The notes beneath the pieces were generated by a model. That model made no database searches. It was not told the origin of the DNA and saw nothing but the letters and a program-made list of their open reading frames with translations. 64,000 nucleotides of DNA from Ophthalmolycus amberensis. Taxonomy: Eukaryota > Chordata > Actinopteri > Perciformes > Zoarcidae. The position numbers and the translations under genes were made by a program. Below, piece after piece: positions 35,716 to 47,629 of this stretch. The DNA lies in assembly GCA_024529925.1 (NCBI GenBank), contig JAFEUB010000840.1, forward strand, positions 496,001-560,000. Direction: 5' to 3'. Numbering within the stretch: the stretch's first letter is position 1; each line of letters starts with the position of its first letter.

Positions 35716-38700
35716 GGACAGTACCATCTTGGGGAATGGGGGGTATGAGGGATTAGTGTTTGCACAGTGGGGTGCACCTCATACTTCAGTAAGTCTCTAT
35801 ATTCCCTAGCTGCTAGACCATGTAGACCAACCACAGACCTAAGTCCTCTATTTCCAATGTACATTCAGAAGTACCTGCTGTTTAACTACTGCGGGATTTT
35901 CAATTGCCTGATTGGGATGTCTCCTTTAAAGCGGGATGGCAACATAATGACTGTGTAGGCTTTGCAATTTAGTGGTCAAATTTAAATACCACTTGTATTG
36001 TTGTCTTTTCGAACGCCATGTATTTAGGTGTTCGCTTCCTAGACGTGGAAGCTACATCCTGATATCTTGCTCACAACTTTCCCCACAAATTAAGTTATTC
36101 TGCTCTTGTTTATTAGTCGAAAGAACAGATACTAACCTAATTTGTCCTATGATATCTCCTCTTGTGCAGAATAGGCAGTCAATAGGTTGTTTTTTTCTGG
36201 CGCTTCTGTTACATAAAAAAAAAGAAACAGTATGTCCAGGGCAGCCTCTAGTCTTCTTTGTGTAATTCAGAGCATATTCAGATGCATATTTCTATGGCTG
36301 CTTCAGGGGCTGCAGGATACTGCCAGTATTGCTGCAGCCAAAGTTGTCATGCAATGCTGCGGGTGGAAGCAAGCGGGTCGATGAAAGTGCTGTGGGGTTG
36401 CTCTGACAGTGAGCCTAGCTCAAAATGGTGGGTTTCCTTCGAGTCCACACACACATCCTCAAATTTTCTAATGGGCTGTAGCATTGTATCTTAACCAGTG
36501 GCTTAGCAAATGTAGCAAACTTGAGGGGTGCTGCTCCCCTGGGCGCATTTGTGCTGTACAAGCTCAATTTTGGTGGTTCGTCATGCATTTTATGAGCTTC
36601 GGTCTGACTGAAATTTGAAGGGGCATTATTCATCCCATGTGATGCAAAACACTTCAGCTGTTTAAGATGGTAGCAAAGCTTGAAATATGTAAATGATGTC
36701 GATGTGCCAGAAATCTACATCTGGCACCCTTTCCAAAAACAAATAATATACCTCGTAACAGCTGTTTGTCTTTTAAATGAACTAAGCCTGACTGAAACAA
36801 CACTTATTTCTACTCAGTTGCTTTTCTGTACACGGTGCACAGTAGAGCTCATGACAAATAATCAATAGACAGTAACCGAGCAAAATCATATTGTATGTCT
36901 TGTGTCGTATTGATCCTCTAAACTGACTGTGGGTGAGATGGAAAAAAAAGCAGGATATGTCATAAAACTGTCAGAATTCCTTAAATTGGAAGAAATTGTT
37001 TATGTTTTCCAAAACATGCAACTCCCCATTTCATCTGCTGCATTATACATGTTTTAAGTTTCTTTCCTACAGTTAAGCTTGTTCTTACTGTGCCTCATCA
37101 TTCGACTTCAGGCTCACTACAGTGGAACTGTGGTGTCTATTAAGACAGAATGGACATACTTGAATGCCATCTGCATGGTTATTTCATCTTTTCTAAGTAT
37201 TTGTCATGCTGTAGCTATTTTACAGAATGGTGGATTTACAAGAAAAGTGCTTTGTACATTGAACTTGTATCTTGCTTTAGTTGACAATGACTGAACAAAC
37301 CCGATATAAGAATTCTCAGCTATGTTTTTCTCAGGCTGAAAATAAGAAAGCCAAAAATAAGACCCACCAGATGAGCAAATTTAATCCAAGGCCAGCAAGG
37401 GAACATGCACTGCATCAGCTGATAGACCATCATGGGGCACACATCTGGAGTATTCTTACTCTCGTTGAAATTCTATTTCCTGTACTGTTGGGTGCAAATT
37501 TGACACAAACGATAACATCAGCCATTTCTCTGTGAAATGAGTTCATGTCTGTTTATTATTAGACGGTCTTGTATTTTTGCTTGATAAACAAGGCTCATTG
37601 TGTTTTCTGGTACTGTTGCAGCATGTCACTTGTTTCTCACATCCAAGTGTGTCATTTTAATATTCAACCGTCACCTGCTGTCAATGTGTACAATCACACA
37701 TGTGCCATACCACCGAGCCAGCTTTTCACATCTTCCGTCTGTTTTGTTCAGACGCTGCAGCTGAGCACTATACTTCAGAGCAACTGCAACAAACAACTGT
37801 GCGACCTCCAGGCCACCAGTGGACTGGCACTAATCATCAGAGCGAGTGGCTGTTGATGGAATTAGAACAGCTCCCGCAAACTATTAAGAAAGGACGGAAA
37901 GACATAAACAATGATGTGTTGAAGGGAGGTGTGGGTGGAAGGGCAGCGGATGCAAGGGTGTTCATTAGTACAGAACTCAAGAGGAAGACGAGTCCCCCTC
38001 TGTTTGACTGTGCTAAGTGAATTAGAATAGTCACTCAGCCAGACAATCATCAATTAAATCCCCCCCCCCAGTTCCAGGCAGCCAACAAACTGAGCAGCCA
38101 ATCGACTGTCTGCATTGTGTTTTTTAGTGCACTGTTGTAATTATTTTAATGAGAGAGAAGGCATTGGACAGTTATTTGAAATGTTAATAGAATGAGTGGA
38201 ATTAATGCTGGAGATTCATACGTTAAGGTACAGTTGTGGAGGAGCATGTCATAAAAAAAAACACGAGAGTTGTTACAAATATCATTGTCAAGCTACTAGT
38301 GCTTGCCAGGCAAAAGGGAGGTCACGCAATTTTGAGTTGGAGCCGAACCCAGCATACACTAGGTGAAAATATGATATAATAGAAAAATATGATATCTAAA
38401 ACATGGCCACATAAAATCCAGACCGTAGACCTAGAGTCTACAGCCGTGCTCTGCCATGCACAGCTAACATGATTATATTGAGCAGGTAGAATTTTACTTT
38501 TTAGCATCTCAGTCTAACACGTTAGCGGGTTAACATAACGCTGCACCCAGTGTTTTTTCATAGTGTTCAAACTTTTTTGTTCGGCTTTTAGTGCTTTTAG
38601 TTGTCACTTCGGTCTACCTCTGAACCTTTCAGAGAGGTGCTGGTGTCACTGACGCTCCTATTCAGGGAATCCTCCAGTTGGTGCTTATGGTGGGAAAAAA

Positions 38701-41700
38701 AAACAGATGTCCAAAAAACACATATTAGCCCTAATAGCTAATGAAAAGCAAAGGGCCGATGCTAGTCTACCATACAAAAGGCAGGTAGAGTTGTGATATG
38801 TTGTCAAGATATTGTTGTCATAGAGCCAAAACTCAGGCGCAGCGGGAGCGCTGGGATGGAACGCTCCCCAGGGCCTTGTGGGTGCTTTTCTGCCAGAGAA
38901 AAACACGACACGGATGGACACATGCCCTAACAGGGTTCTGACTGCTGATATCGACATGATGCAATCAGCTAGCAGAGCCGACTCGCCACTCTGTTGATCT
39001 GTTTGAACTGCAAAAACACACGCCATTCTAAAATTGCAGTGTTATTTTCACATTCATTTCGACATTTTTACGAATAAAATTAATGTTATTGAGCTACATA
39101 TCAGTCATTTCAGCTACATATCAGCAACATTTCTCTCTTCAATTTTCTGAAATGAAAGCCTGCTACCTATTCCTGTTTGTTGATAAAAAAGAACGAGGAG
39201 AAATTCGACATTTAGAATTAGTAAGACCAGAGACCAAATATGCAACATTCAAGCTGCCATTGACAACATCAAATTGTTTCCTCTCCCTCATTTTCCCGTT
39301 TCACTCATCAAAACAAAAATGCCACCCCTACATCAGCATGTAAGAGTCCGGTAGCACTCACAAATGTATCTGTCATTTGCGAGACTGTGATCTTTGAGAA
39401 GCAGTGCTCTCAAACCCCTTTTGTGAACCGGCCTGGGAAAACCAATATGAGCATCTTAAGAGTCAACAATCCATGTTTTTTTTATATCTGAGAAAAAACT
39501 TTAGCACTTTAGGATATTCTGTGTTTACAAACTGTGTATTGAAAAGGATGAGAATATCATTGTCCTTAACTAACTTTAGGAAAAACCTGCAACTCATAAG
39601 CCAAGATACATGTATTTTGTATACTTTGTCTCACAATATGCCAAAAATATCCATGTAAAGAACTATAATTTTAATTTCGAGTGCATTTATCAACATTATT
39701 CAATTCATCCAACTTGCCTAAATCTGACCTCTGCTTGTGTTGCGTCTCCTCCCAGTTGAGAAGTCATCCGTGTCCTTATTCCCTGCTGCCTTGTCACTGT
39801 GTTCTCTTTAGTGATGGGCATTCCTTTGAGCCATTCACTTGCTGTAGCCTACGCAGTAAACAACATTAGCCTAATTGGGATAATTTGACAGTCAAAGCTG
39901 TGGTTTCTCCAGGCATTAAATAGTGTTCTCTCCCAAAGTGCATCACATGGAAGAAATTATTTCCTACCTCCATATTTGCGCTTTAAAACTGGCATACACC
40001 ACGTGTATAGTGGATTATAATGTATTTGTGTTTGGTCAGGCTCTGGGTTCTGGTTGGGGTTTTTGATGTGATACCAGAAATGAGGCTGTGGTGAGCCATT
40101 GTTATTATTAAGCGCATAGTTAGCGCTATAGAGATTCTGAAAATGTAGCACACCACTTACAGTAAGGTTCAATAGGGTTTCTATTAGACGGTAACTCTCT
40201 GGTGTTTTGGAAAGTGGCAAGTTGCCATCAATCATGCATTTCACTCTTACCCATTGACAGCATCCAAAGTTAGTGCCTGCCAGCCCTGTGTGTTCCCAGG
40301 CAGATTGTCAATGTTTTCTGTGGGCAGATAGGTTGGCCACATTTCACCATCTGTTGCCAGTCCAACAGCCCCCCTGTGTACTTATCCCCTGTTTGCCTTC
40401 CTCTGCCTTGCTCTTGGTAAGCCGCCACACAGTATGGAGTTGTGTGAACCCAGCTGATCAGAACTGATCTTTCTCGGCTGTTGATGTGTTGAGGATAAGT
40501 TTGTTTTCTCATTATTTTCCTTCTGCCTTCACCAGAAGTAGTTGTCTTTATATTATACATTACACATTTGTAAATTAAAAATGATTGACTTAAAACTAAA
40601 ACTAGCAAGTGTATGCTAGATTTAAAAAATAAAAATATCTCCAATACAAACCGCTCCCCCAAAAGTATCATTATGAAAGTTAACATATCAGAATGAATTT
40701 AAATGATGAACATGGTTATTGTTAGTAATCACAGCTCAATGAGAGCATGGGCAGAGAGTGTCCGGTAGATAGGCAGGTAGCCCGTCCAATCATTTCATTT
40801 GGACTAAAATGAAAAACTAATGGATACCTTATTACAGTCCTGCGACAGCCACAGATACCCGATCTTTTAATTATTATTTCTTTTATTGTGTCAGAGCATT
40901 TGATTTAGTGATTAATGTCTGGATTTAAAGAGGATTTCAACAAATATAACAAAAAAGGTTTCGAAGAAAATTACCGACCCTAATTTTAGGTTGAATAACC
41001 TAATTGCTTCATCATTTTGACATTATGACACAACAGAAACACAATTACGTGTTGTCTATGGTGTTAGGCTCTGGTCAGTAAGTTCTGATAAACCAAATAC
41101 ACTCGGGAGAAAAATCACTCTGCACTAAAAGCTGAATAATTGTGATAATGGTGCAATAACATTTCTTTTTTTTATTATGATTCAGTCAGTGGTACCTGAT
41201 AAGGTGTATGTGAACTTTCCGTGCACATTGTAGGAGCTTGAACCGTCATGATTAGGTAAATTATACGAATGGAGAAGAGTTGTGAGATTAACATTATCAT
41301 TTCCTATGCTGTGAATGATGGGTATCTAGTTGGATGTATGGGTAAAAAGCACTACCATTCAAACACAGACTCAACTTAGATGTGCAAAGCTGTCAATATA
41401 AGAGTATTATTCTTTAAAAGCCTTAGGTGGCACTTGCACTGGAATAAAATCCTTTTCCACCCAAAATCTCTGATTACAATAACACTCAGGCATATTTTTT
41501 TGCAGTGGTGGTATCTTGCTGTTGCCGGGCAGCACATAATCCGCTACCAGTGCTGTGTGTGCCAGCGAGCTACACATAACTATTTACAGCAGCTATGTTA
41601 AGGCAATCAAAAACACAGCAGCAACCGAAGCACAAATCTAAAAGTTTACCCGAAGGTTCGAGTGCCCCACTAATGTTCCTCTTAGCTTGATGTGCGTTGT

Positions 41701-42089
41701 GTATGTCACGGCAAGTTTTGTCCGTTTAATCAGATGCTGTAGCTCCGGGTGGTCAGTAATAAGCACGACTCGCCTTTTTCTCCATTTCTGTTGTTGACAG
41801 TGCAGTAGAAAAGGACACCCCCTGAGCTCTCACGATTAGGCGGCAGAGGAAAAGCTCAAGAGCATTTATCTGTTCAGAGTGGAACTTTTTCCAACTCAGG
41901 GCACTCAGAGCCCTCCGTCAGAGTCTCACCAAACACATGCGATACGCACAGAAGGCTTTAAACCCTTTAAAATGAATTAGAAAAATGACGATTTAAAAGG
42001 TGTTTGTTGCCTGCTTCTTCAATCTTGACTGATTCATTTTCAACTGCCAGGATGAAGAAAATGTTACGAAGGTTAGAGGTGAAGTCTGG

Positions 42090-42163
42090 TTTTAGGACAA
42101 TAGGTTGTTGTTGTTCTTTGGATAAAAGCGTCTGCTAAATGACTGTAATGTAATGTAATGTAA
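42090..42163 (+). mobile_element. L2/UnaL2-type LINE (or partner SINE) 3' tail
   Basis: The sequence ctttggataaaagcgtctgctaaatgac is followed by four tgtaa units (42144-42163). The cttt-GGATA-aaag stem-loop at 42116-42128 matches the 3' RNA hairpin with a GGAUA loop that is known to be recognised by the reverse transcriptase of eel UnaL2; the TGTAA tail repeats are also typical. The copy is strongly 5'-truncated and non-coding. A SINE sharing the tail would look the same here. Confidence 0.8.
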
Positions 42164-42453
42164 GGTTACACAGGAAGTCAAATAATGATAATGTACAGTT
42201 GTTTACCATCTGTTTTCTCATTCCAGTTAGAGTACAGTAGTAGAATCCCAATGGACTATTTGCATGTTGTTGTTGCATGTTCATACTTGCTGTAATTGCT
42301 GTTTAGTTGCAGTGGCGGATATACCACTATATAGGATTGTCTTCTGTTTAAGGTGGTCGCATGCTTATAACAGTGCAAATATAGAGGTGGCCAGAGCAGG
42401 CAAGTGGAACTAATTTCTGCATATTCTTTTGGCTGAAGACAGTGAGATAAGGG

Positions 42454-42609
42454 GCTAGCATCTGGTGCTAACTGGACCACGCTCACTCCTTGGAGGTCTC
42501 TGCATTACGAGGTTCGGTAAGTTAGCTAAGGGCTAGCATCTGGTGTGAATTGGGCCATGCAAACACCTTTAAGAGCTCTGGTGCACTTTCTTACAGTTGG
42601 TTGGAAGAA
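42454..42609 (+). repeat. Diverged 78-bp tandem duplication
   Basis: ggctagcatctggtgctaactggaccacgctcactccttggaggtctctg (from 42454) returns as ggctagcatctggtgtgaattgggccatgcaaacacctttaagagctctgg (from 42532). The start sites are 78 bases apart. The first 15 bases are identical and the rest has drifted. Confidence 0.65.
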
Positions 42610-42802
42610 ACATATGCCTGGTGTGAAGAGGCATACTAAATGGATTTACTGTGTTGCAGCTTGTCGTAGCTCTCTAATTCTCTCAAGAAGCAGCCGCATG
42701 TGTGTGTTAATTCAAGATACAATTCAACATGTTCGATTTTAAAGTGAATTAATATCATTTAAATGAAGTTTAAGGTGTTTTTCAAAGTAGGTTTTATACA
42801 TT

Positions 42803-43214
42803 CAGGGGCCACTTTATTAGGTACATCTATACAGTCTGCTGAAAGCCAAACGGTTTTGCCATGAAGTCTATTTTCGTGAGGCCTATAATGTTCAGTTTTT
42901 ATCGATACTGTCATAAATTCATTAAAGTATATTTTTAGGCACTAAGGTCATAGCTAGTGATTCTGTTGGACTGCATTATAATGAGTTTCTTCCTCCCGTA
43001 TGTATGTAAATAGAATTGACAAAACAGTTAAAAGCCTCTCAGTATGATGTAGCTCAGTACAACACCGCCTTTAGCTATGACCTCAATAGTAAATGTATAA
43101 TTGCATTTACACATTTCTGACAATGTAAGCAAAAACGGAAATGTATGAGCTTTGTAAAACAGGTGTCGTATTGGATTAGATTGACAGGTGTACCAAATAA
43201 ACTATTACACCCTG
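42803..43214. mobile_element. Non-autonomous TIR element, 'ccactttattaggtaca' type
   Basis: It starts caggggccactttattaggtacatc and ends ggtgtaccaaataaactattacaccctg. The ends are imperfect inverted repeats of the well-known fish motif 'ccactttattaggtacacct'. The interior is AT-rich and has no transposase frame. Flanks tatacatt and gtgaatgc do not match, so the ends are tentative. Confidence 0.6.
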
Positions 43215-43438
43215 GTGAATGCTTTTACGTGGTCGTGTCACTATGTTGAATCGTATTACTTAAATTAAATTGTGTGGCTATGCTTTGGCCATCGGCAGGG
43301 TGACTTTAATTTGAAGTTGGTTCTAGTTTAAATCTATATTTCTCTATAATATTCCTACTTAATCAACGTCCCCCCCTTCAAGTAGTGTATTGAATTTTCA
43401 TTTCAATTTCAATAATGCACCAACTCAGCATTATATCT

Positions 43439-43456
43439 CCCCCCCCCCCCCCCCCC
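43439..43456. repeat. C18 homopolymer
   Basis: An uninterrupted run of 18 C. Other C/G runs in the intron are C11 at 45941-45951, G21 at 47609-47629, G11 at 57078-57088 and G22 at 62660-62681. Lengths may be affected by sequencing error. Confidence 0.95.
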
Positions 43457-46400
43457 ATCAAGAAGCAATGATACGTTTGTCAAGGAAAATTCTAACAAAA
43501 GATATTAGTTAATCAGCAATTTTCCATGAAAAAACCTAAAGTGCTGATTAAATAGAAAATAGTCCTTTGAAGCAAAAAGTATGATTAAATCGTATTGAAT
43601 GGCTCAATGTTGTCCTTAGTTGATTTGGTTTTTTTCATGCGCTCTCATAAATGATTCCACCTTCCTGGATGTGCTGGTATATTAAATGCGTCATTAAGTG
43701 GAGTGGTATTGTTTGAATTCATTGTGTGAAAAGACACAACTAAAAGCTGTAGTGTCTTGGTGCCTGATAAAAGGTGCTGTAAAAGTATTCAGGATAAACT
43801 ACCGCAATTCAAGCACGATGTGCTGAAACTAGGCTGCGCTCACTGTCGAGTCCAGTCTAATGACAGCAGCAGTCGATGCCATCCATTAGTATAACAGTGG
43901 TTGTGTTCAGGAAGTCACTGGCAAAACTAAAAAGGTCACAATGGGTCAAGCTGCTCCCATGCACCTGTCACAGCCTGTGACTGAGGCTCCCTGTTATGAA
44001 TAAACCAAATATTCCTGTCTGCCTGAGATGTCCAGCCCACAGATTGAAACTCCTCCAGCAAAACAGTGTGAAAGGGTTCAGCTGCCAGCCACTCCGTCCC
44101 TATCTGACAGACAGCGATTCTCATTTAGTGAGAAAAAGAATATGTTTGCTGTCAGAGTATAGCCTTGAGTTTCAATGCTCAACTTGCACTAGTCAAAGGA
44201 AAGACTGTGGTAAAAATGCAACCAGATATTTTTAAATACAGCCAATCAAATCATTTCAATTACCACCTCTGTCAGAAGCATACCTGATAGATTTACATTC
44301 AACCGTGCTGTACATAGAGAAACATTTGATCCCTGTATTTATACATGTTTGGGTTGGGACTTGGCAAAGACGGACCATGACACACAATCCATTTTCGATA
44401 TGGCGGATCACAAAGTGATTCATTACGCGCCGCTACCTTTCGAGGTCGTATATTGTGATGCCATACACAGTAATACATTATTGGCTTTAATTTAATGCAG
44501 TCGTGTTTCAACATTTGAGTTTGAAATATGGCTATACATCTCCTTTTAGATGAGTTGGCGCTGGCTTAAGCTTCTCCATTAGCAGACCTTGAATGAGGCC
44601 TTCGCAGGACTAGGGATACAGCTGTAACTTACTGCAGCTGTCATCTATGGACGCTGCAGCTGGGTGTCGCCTTTCTGTTTTCTGAAAGCTACATCCAGTC
44701 ATGTTTTATAACCATTATATCGGGTATCAATATTAGGATGAACAGAAGTGATTATGGCCTAAGTAAAATCGCATTTGTAATATTCAAATTGTTGCTGTGC
44801 AGTGATTGATGTCCAATCTCTGCGTAAAGACTTGACTTGGGTAAGAGGGTATCTTCAGGCAGATTTGCTTCTTATGAAAAAAGAAGACACCCAAGAAGAC
44901 ATTGGCACATTCACAAGCGGTAGAATTATAATGTAGTATCTTCGTTCTTTCTGGTATATGAAGCTGGACTGGAACTAAGTCATTGAGTTGAAATAGCTTG
45001 TCTTTTCATGGTGTTCTCTTCAGTGGTCTCGAGTCTAGCAGGGGGTGATGGGAGTGAAGAAAATCAGCAGCCAGCAAGAGGGTCGTTGGTTTATTATTCA
45101 TGTGGCCCACCCAACATTCCAGCAATCTAGGCCAAAGCGCTGTTATATCTGCTAAGTGTCACCTTCCAGACTTCCGTTTGCCCATTCATTCACCCCCATC
45201 ACATCAGTTTGCCCGCAGATCGTCAACAACGGCATCTCATCGTATCCTCCGATTCACAAGAAGTGGTGAGTGCCAGCAAAAAAACAACAAAAAAAACGAC
45301 ATCAGACTTCCCCAGTGTACACCTCAGTGAGTAAAAAGGAAAGGGAATATCCGGAAGCTTGATTAATTCATGAAATCCACCGAATGTAGTGTCTTCCTTA
45401 TATCCAAGAGCACGCACTCGAGCATGTGTTTCTGCATGCTTTCTACCTGGGTGAGGTTATTTCATGAATAAGTGCTCTATACAAGACAGAGTGAGCACCG
45501 TTCAATGGCCTGTCGCTGCCATTTATACCAACAAGTGCTGCACCTCAATGTGTGTCAATTCATTCTCCACTTTTGTACAGGATGTAATTGCAACAAGACA
45601 GCAAACGAGATTCCATCCGCACCTGACATGCGTTTGTGTGAAGCAGGCAATAGTTACTGTCGGTTTTGCGAGTGGTGGTCTGGATGGCAGATTCAGAGCC
45701 AGTGTACTAGGGGTCACTATCTGAGCTGCTGCAACGCATGCCTTTATTTTCTGTCCTTAACACCCAAATTATCGGTTTTGATCTCTCATTCACATACACA
45801 ATCCTGCCTTTACATTCTTCCCAATAAGCACACTGCATACTCCCTCCTCACTCCCCCTCCTTAGATTACTGCCTCATCCCAAACATTCAAAACATTTGGT
45901 GTCCTTTATTTCCTCAACCCACAGACCTGGTGATCTGTGACCCCCCCCCCCTTGGCTAAGATATTTACTCTGTATTTGTGGAATTTACAAAACCCATATA
46001 GTTTGTAGGTTGTTAGTATGAATCCGGTGCCTTCCACCTCATGGAAACTTGTGCACTGCTTCTATGCTCCATTTACTGTCTGCCTGTGAGGACTCTTAAG
46101 TCCTTAGCTGCAGCTGTAAAAATCCCTTATCTGAATTAAAAGTGATAGGAAGCACATGTCGTGAGCTGCAGGGCCTATACTGGCTTAACTTCATACTTAA
46201 AGACACTTTACACTAGTCCACAATGAAGGATGGCATGCCGTGTAATTGCATTTTTAGTAGAAGTGAGACGTATTTTTTGCCAAAAACTCAAAGGCTCTTT
46301 CATTCACAACCAGTGTTTTTTTTTTTAGACTTGCAAGAGACTGGCACAGTTGCTATACACAGCAGGAAAAGTGAATGTGAAGCAGACACAACAAGGCTAA

Positions 46401-47267
46401 GTGGATGTTGCACAATATTAGCATGTGGTAGATTATAGGGGCCACAACACTTTGCCATTGTCCTCGTTTTACCTTTTTCTCGCAGCAACTCTTTATAGAC
46501 CCAGCCGAGTACCCACATTCATATGCAGGACAGCAGCAAGATCTGAACACTGCACTGGCTATCATAAATATTTGACTGTACTCATTAAATGGTTATCACA
46601 GCAGTATTGAGAAAGTAAAAATAGGCATTTTAGTTTCAAGAAGAATACAGATAACATCTATTCAATTATACAGAGGGCAACAATGTGGAAAGCAGTTTCA
46701 TAACGCACTTGTGTTTCTGTGTAAATGATGGTGCTCTCATTGTTACTGGGTTAGCTTGGTCTCATGCTCCAGTAGTTAATGTGCACTAGTCCATTGCTGC
46801 AGATGTTGTCCGCATGGGGACTGGAACTGAGGAGTGACCAACAGAGCTCAGCAGGGGGAGGGATGGACAGTGTGTCCCAGAATAGATGTTTCCAGCCTTT
46901 GTGCGTTTGTCATTTGGGCTTTAATCTGGTCAGTGAAGGGCATTAGAGAGTATTGAAGGCAAAGGGGAGGGACGGTGCATGCATGGGGGACCCCCAGCTG
47001 TCTGCACCCTTCAGAGGACACCCACCTCAAATCCACATGCAAGCTCATCCCAGTCAAATCCATGCCCATGTACTGTACACGTTTACAAAGCAACCAAATG
47101 GCACACACTTTGTAATTGGCTCAGAATTAGGGCACATGGGGTATTGTTGAACCTGTGGAGATTATGCATTATGCTTGAATCTGTGGAGATTATGCAGCGC
47201 TGGGATGTTATGCCTCCATTTTCTCTGATTGCCTCTGTATTATTTCCCTGCTTGTGCTACGGTGAAT

Positions 47268-47293
47268 ATCCCAATCATTTTAATGATTGGGAT
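47268..47293. repeat. 12-bp perfect inverted repeat with 2-nt gap
   Basis: atcccaatcatt (47268-47279), tt, then aatgattgggat (47282-47293). The arms continue imperfectly outward (aata/taatatt). It contains homeodomain-like TAAT/ATGATT cores. Confidence 0.85.
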
Positions 47294-47608
47294 TAATATT
47301 GAACCTCATTTTCTTTTCACTTTCCTCTCAATTCCCTTCTGTTGTTCTGCACCCTTTATTCCTCTCCTTCTACTATTCTCTTTCACCCCCCCCCCTCCCC
47401 ACCCCACCCCTCCTCCTCTCCACTTCCCCTCCTTAGGGCCTCTGGCTGTCTCCCCACAAGTGATGTTCTCCTGGCCAGATGATGCATGCATATCTCTTGT
47501 GTCTTCTTGATGCTAACTCACGTCGACATTTGCACGGCATTGTGGGATTATTGCTCTCGGTCATATTTCGGTCATATCTCGGGCAAATTATGATGGTGAT
47601 GAGGATTC

Positions 47609-47629
47609 GGGGGGGGGGGGGGGGGGGGG
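47609..47629. repeat. G21 homopolymer
   Basis: An uninterrupted G run that could form a G-quadruplex. It lies 180 bases downstream of a C/T-rich tract (47325-47440). Confidence 0.95.

Noticed and set aside
35512..35864. Frames with YIYIYI or RERERE repeats
   Set aside because: Direct products of the (CT)n-(AT)n microsatellite.
46953..47150. FRGHPPQIH string resembling the Robo Ig2 PPRGHPEP motif
   Set aside because: Flanking residues do not match Ig2, there is no acceptor in the right phase, and the match is four residues by chance.
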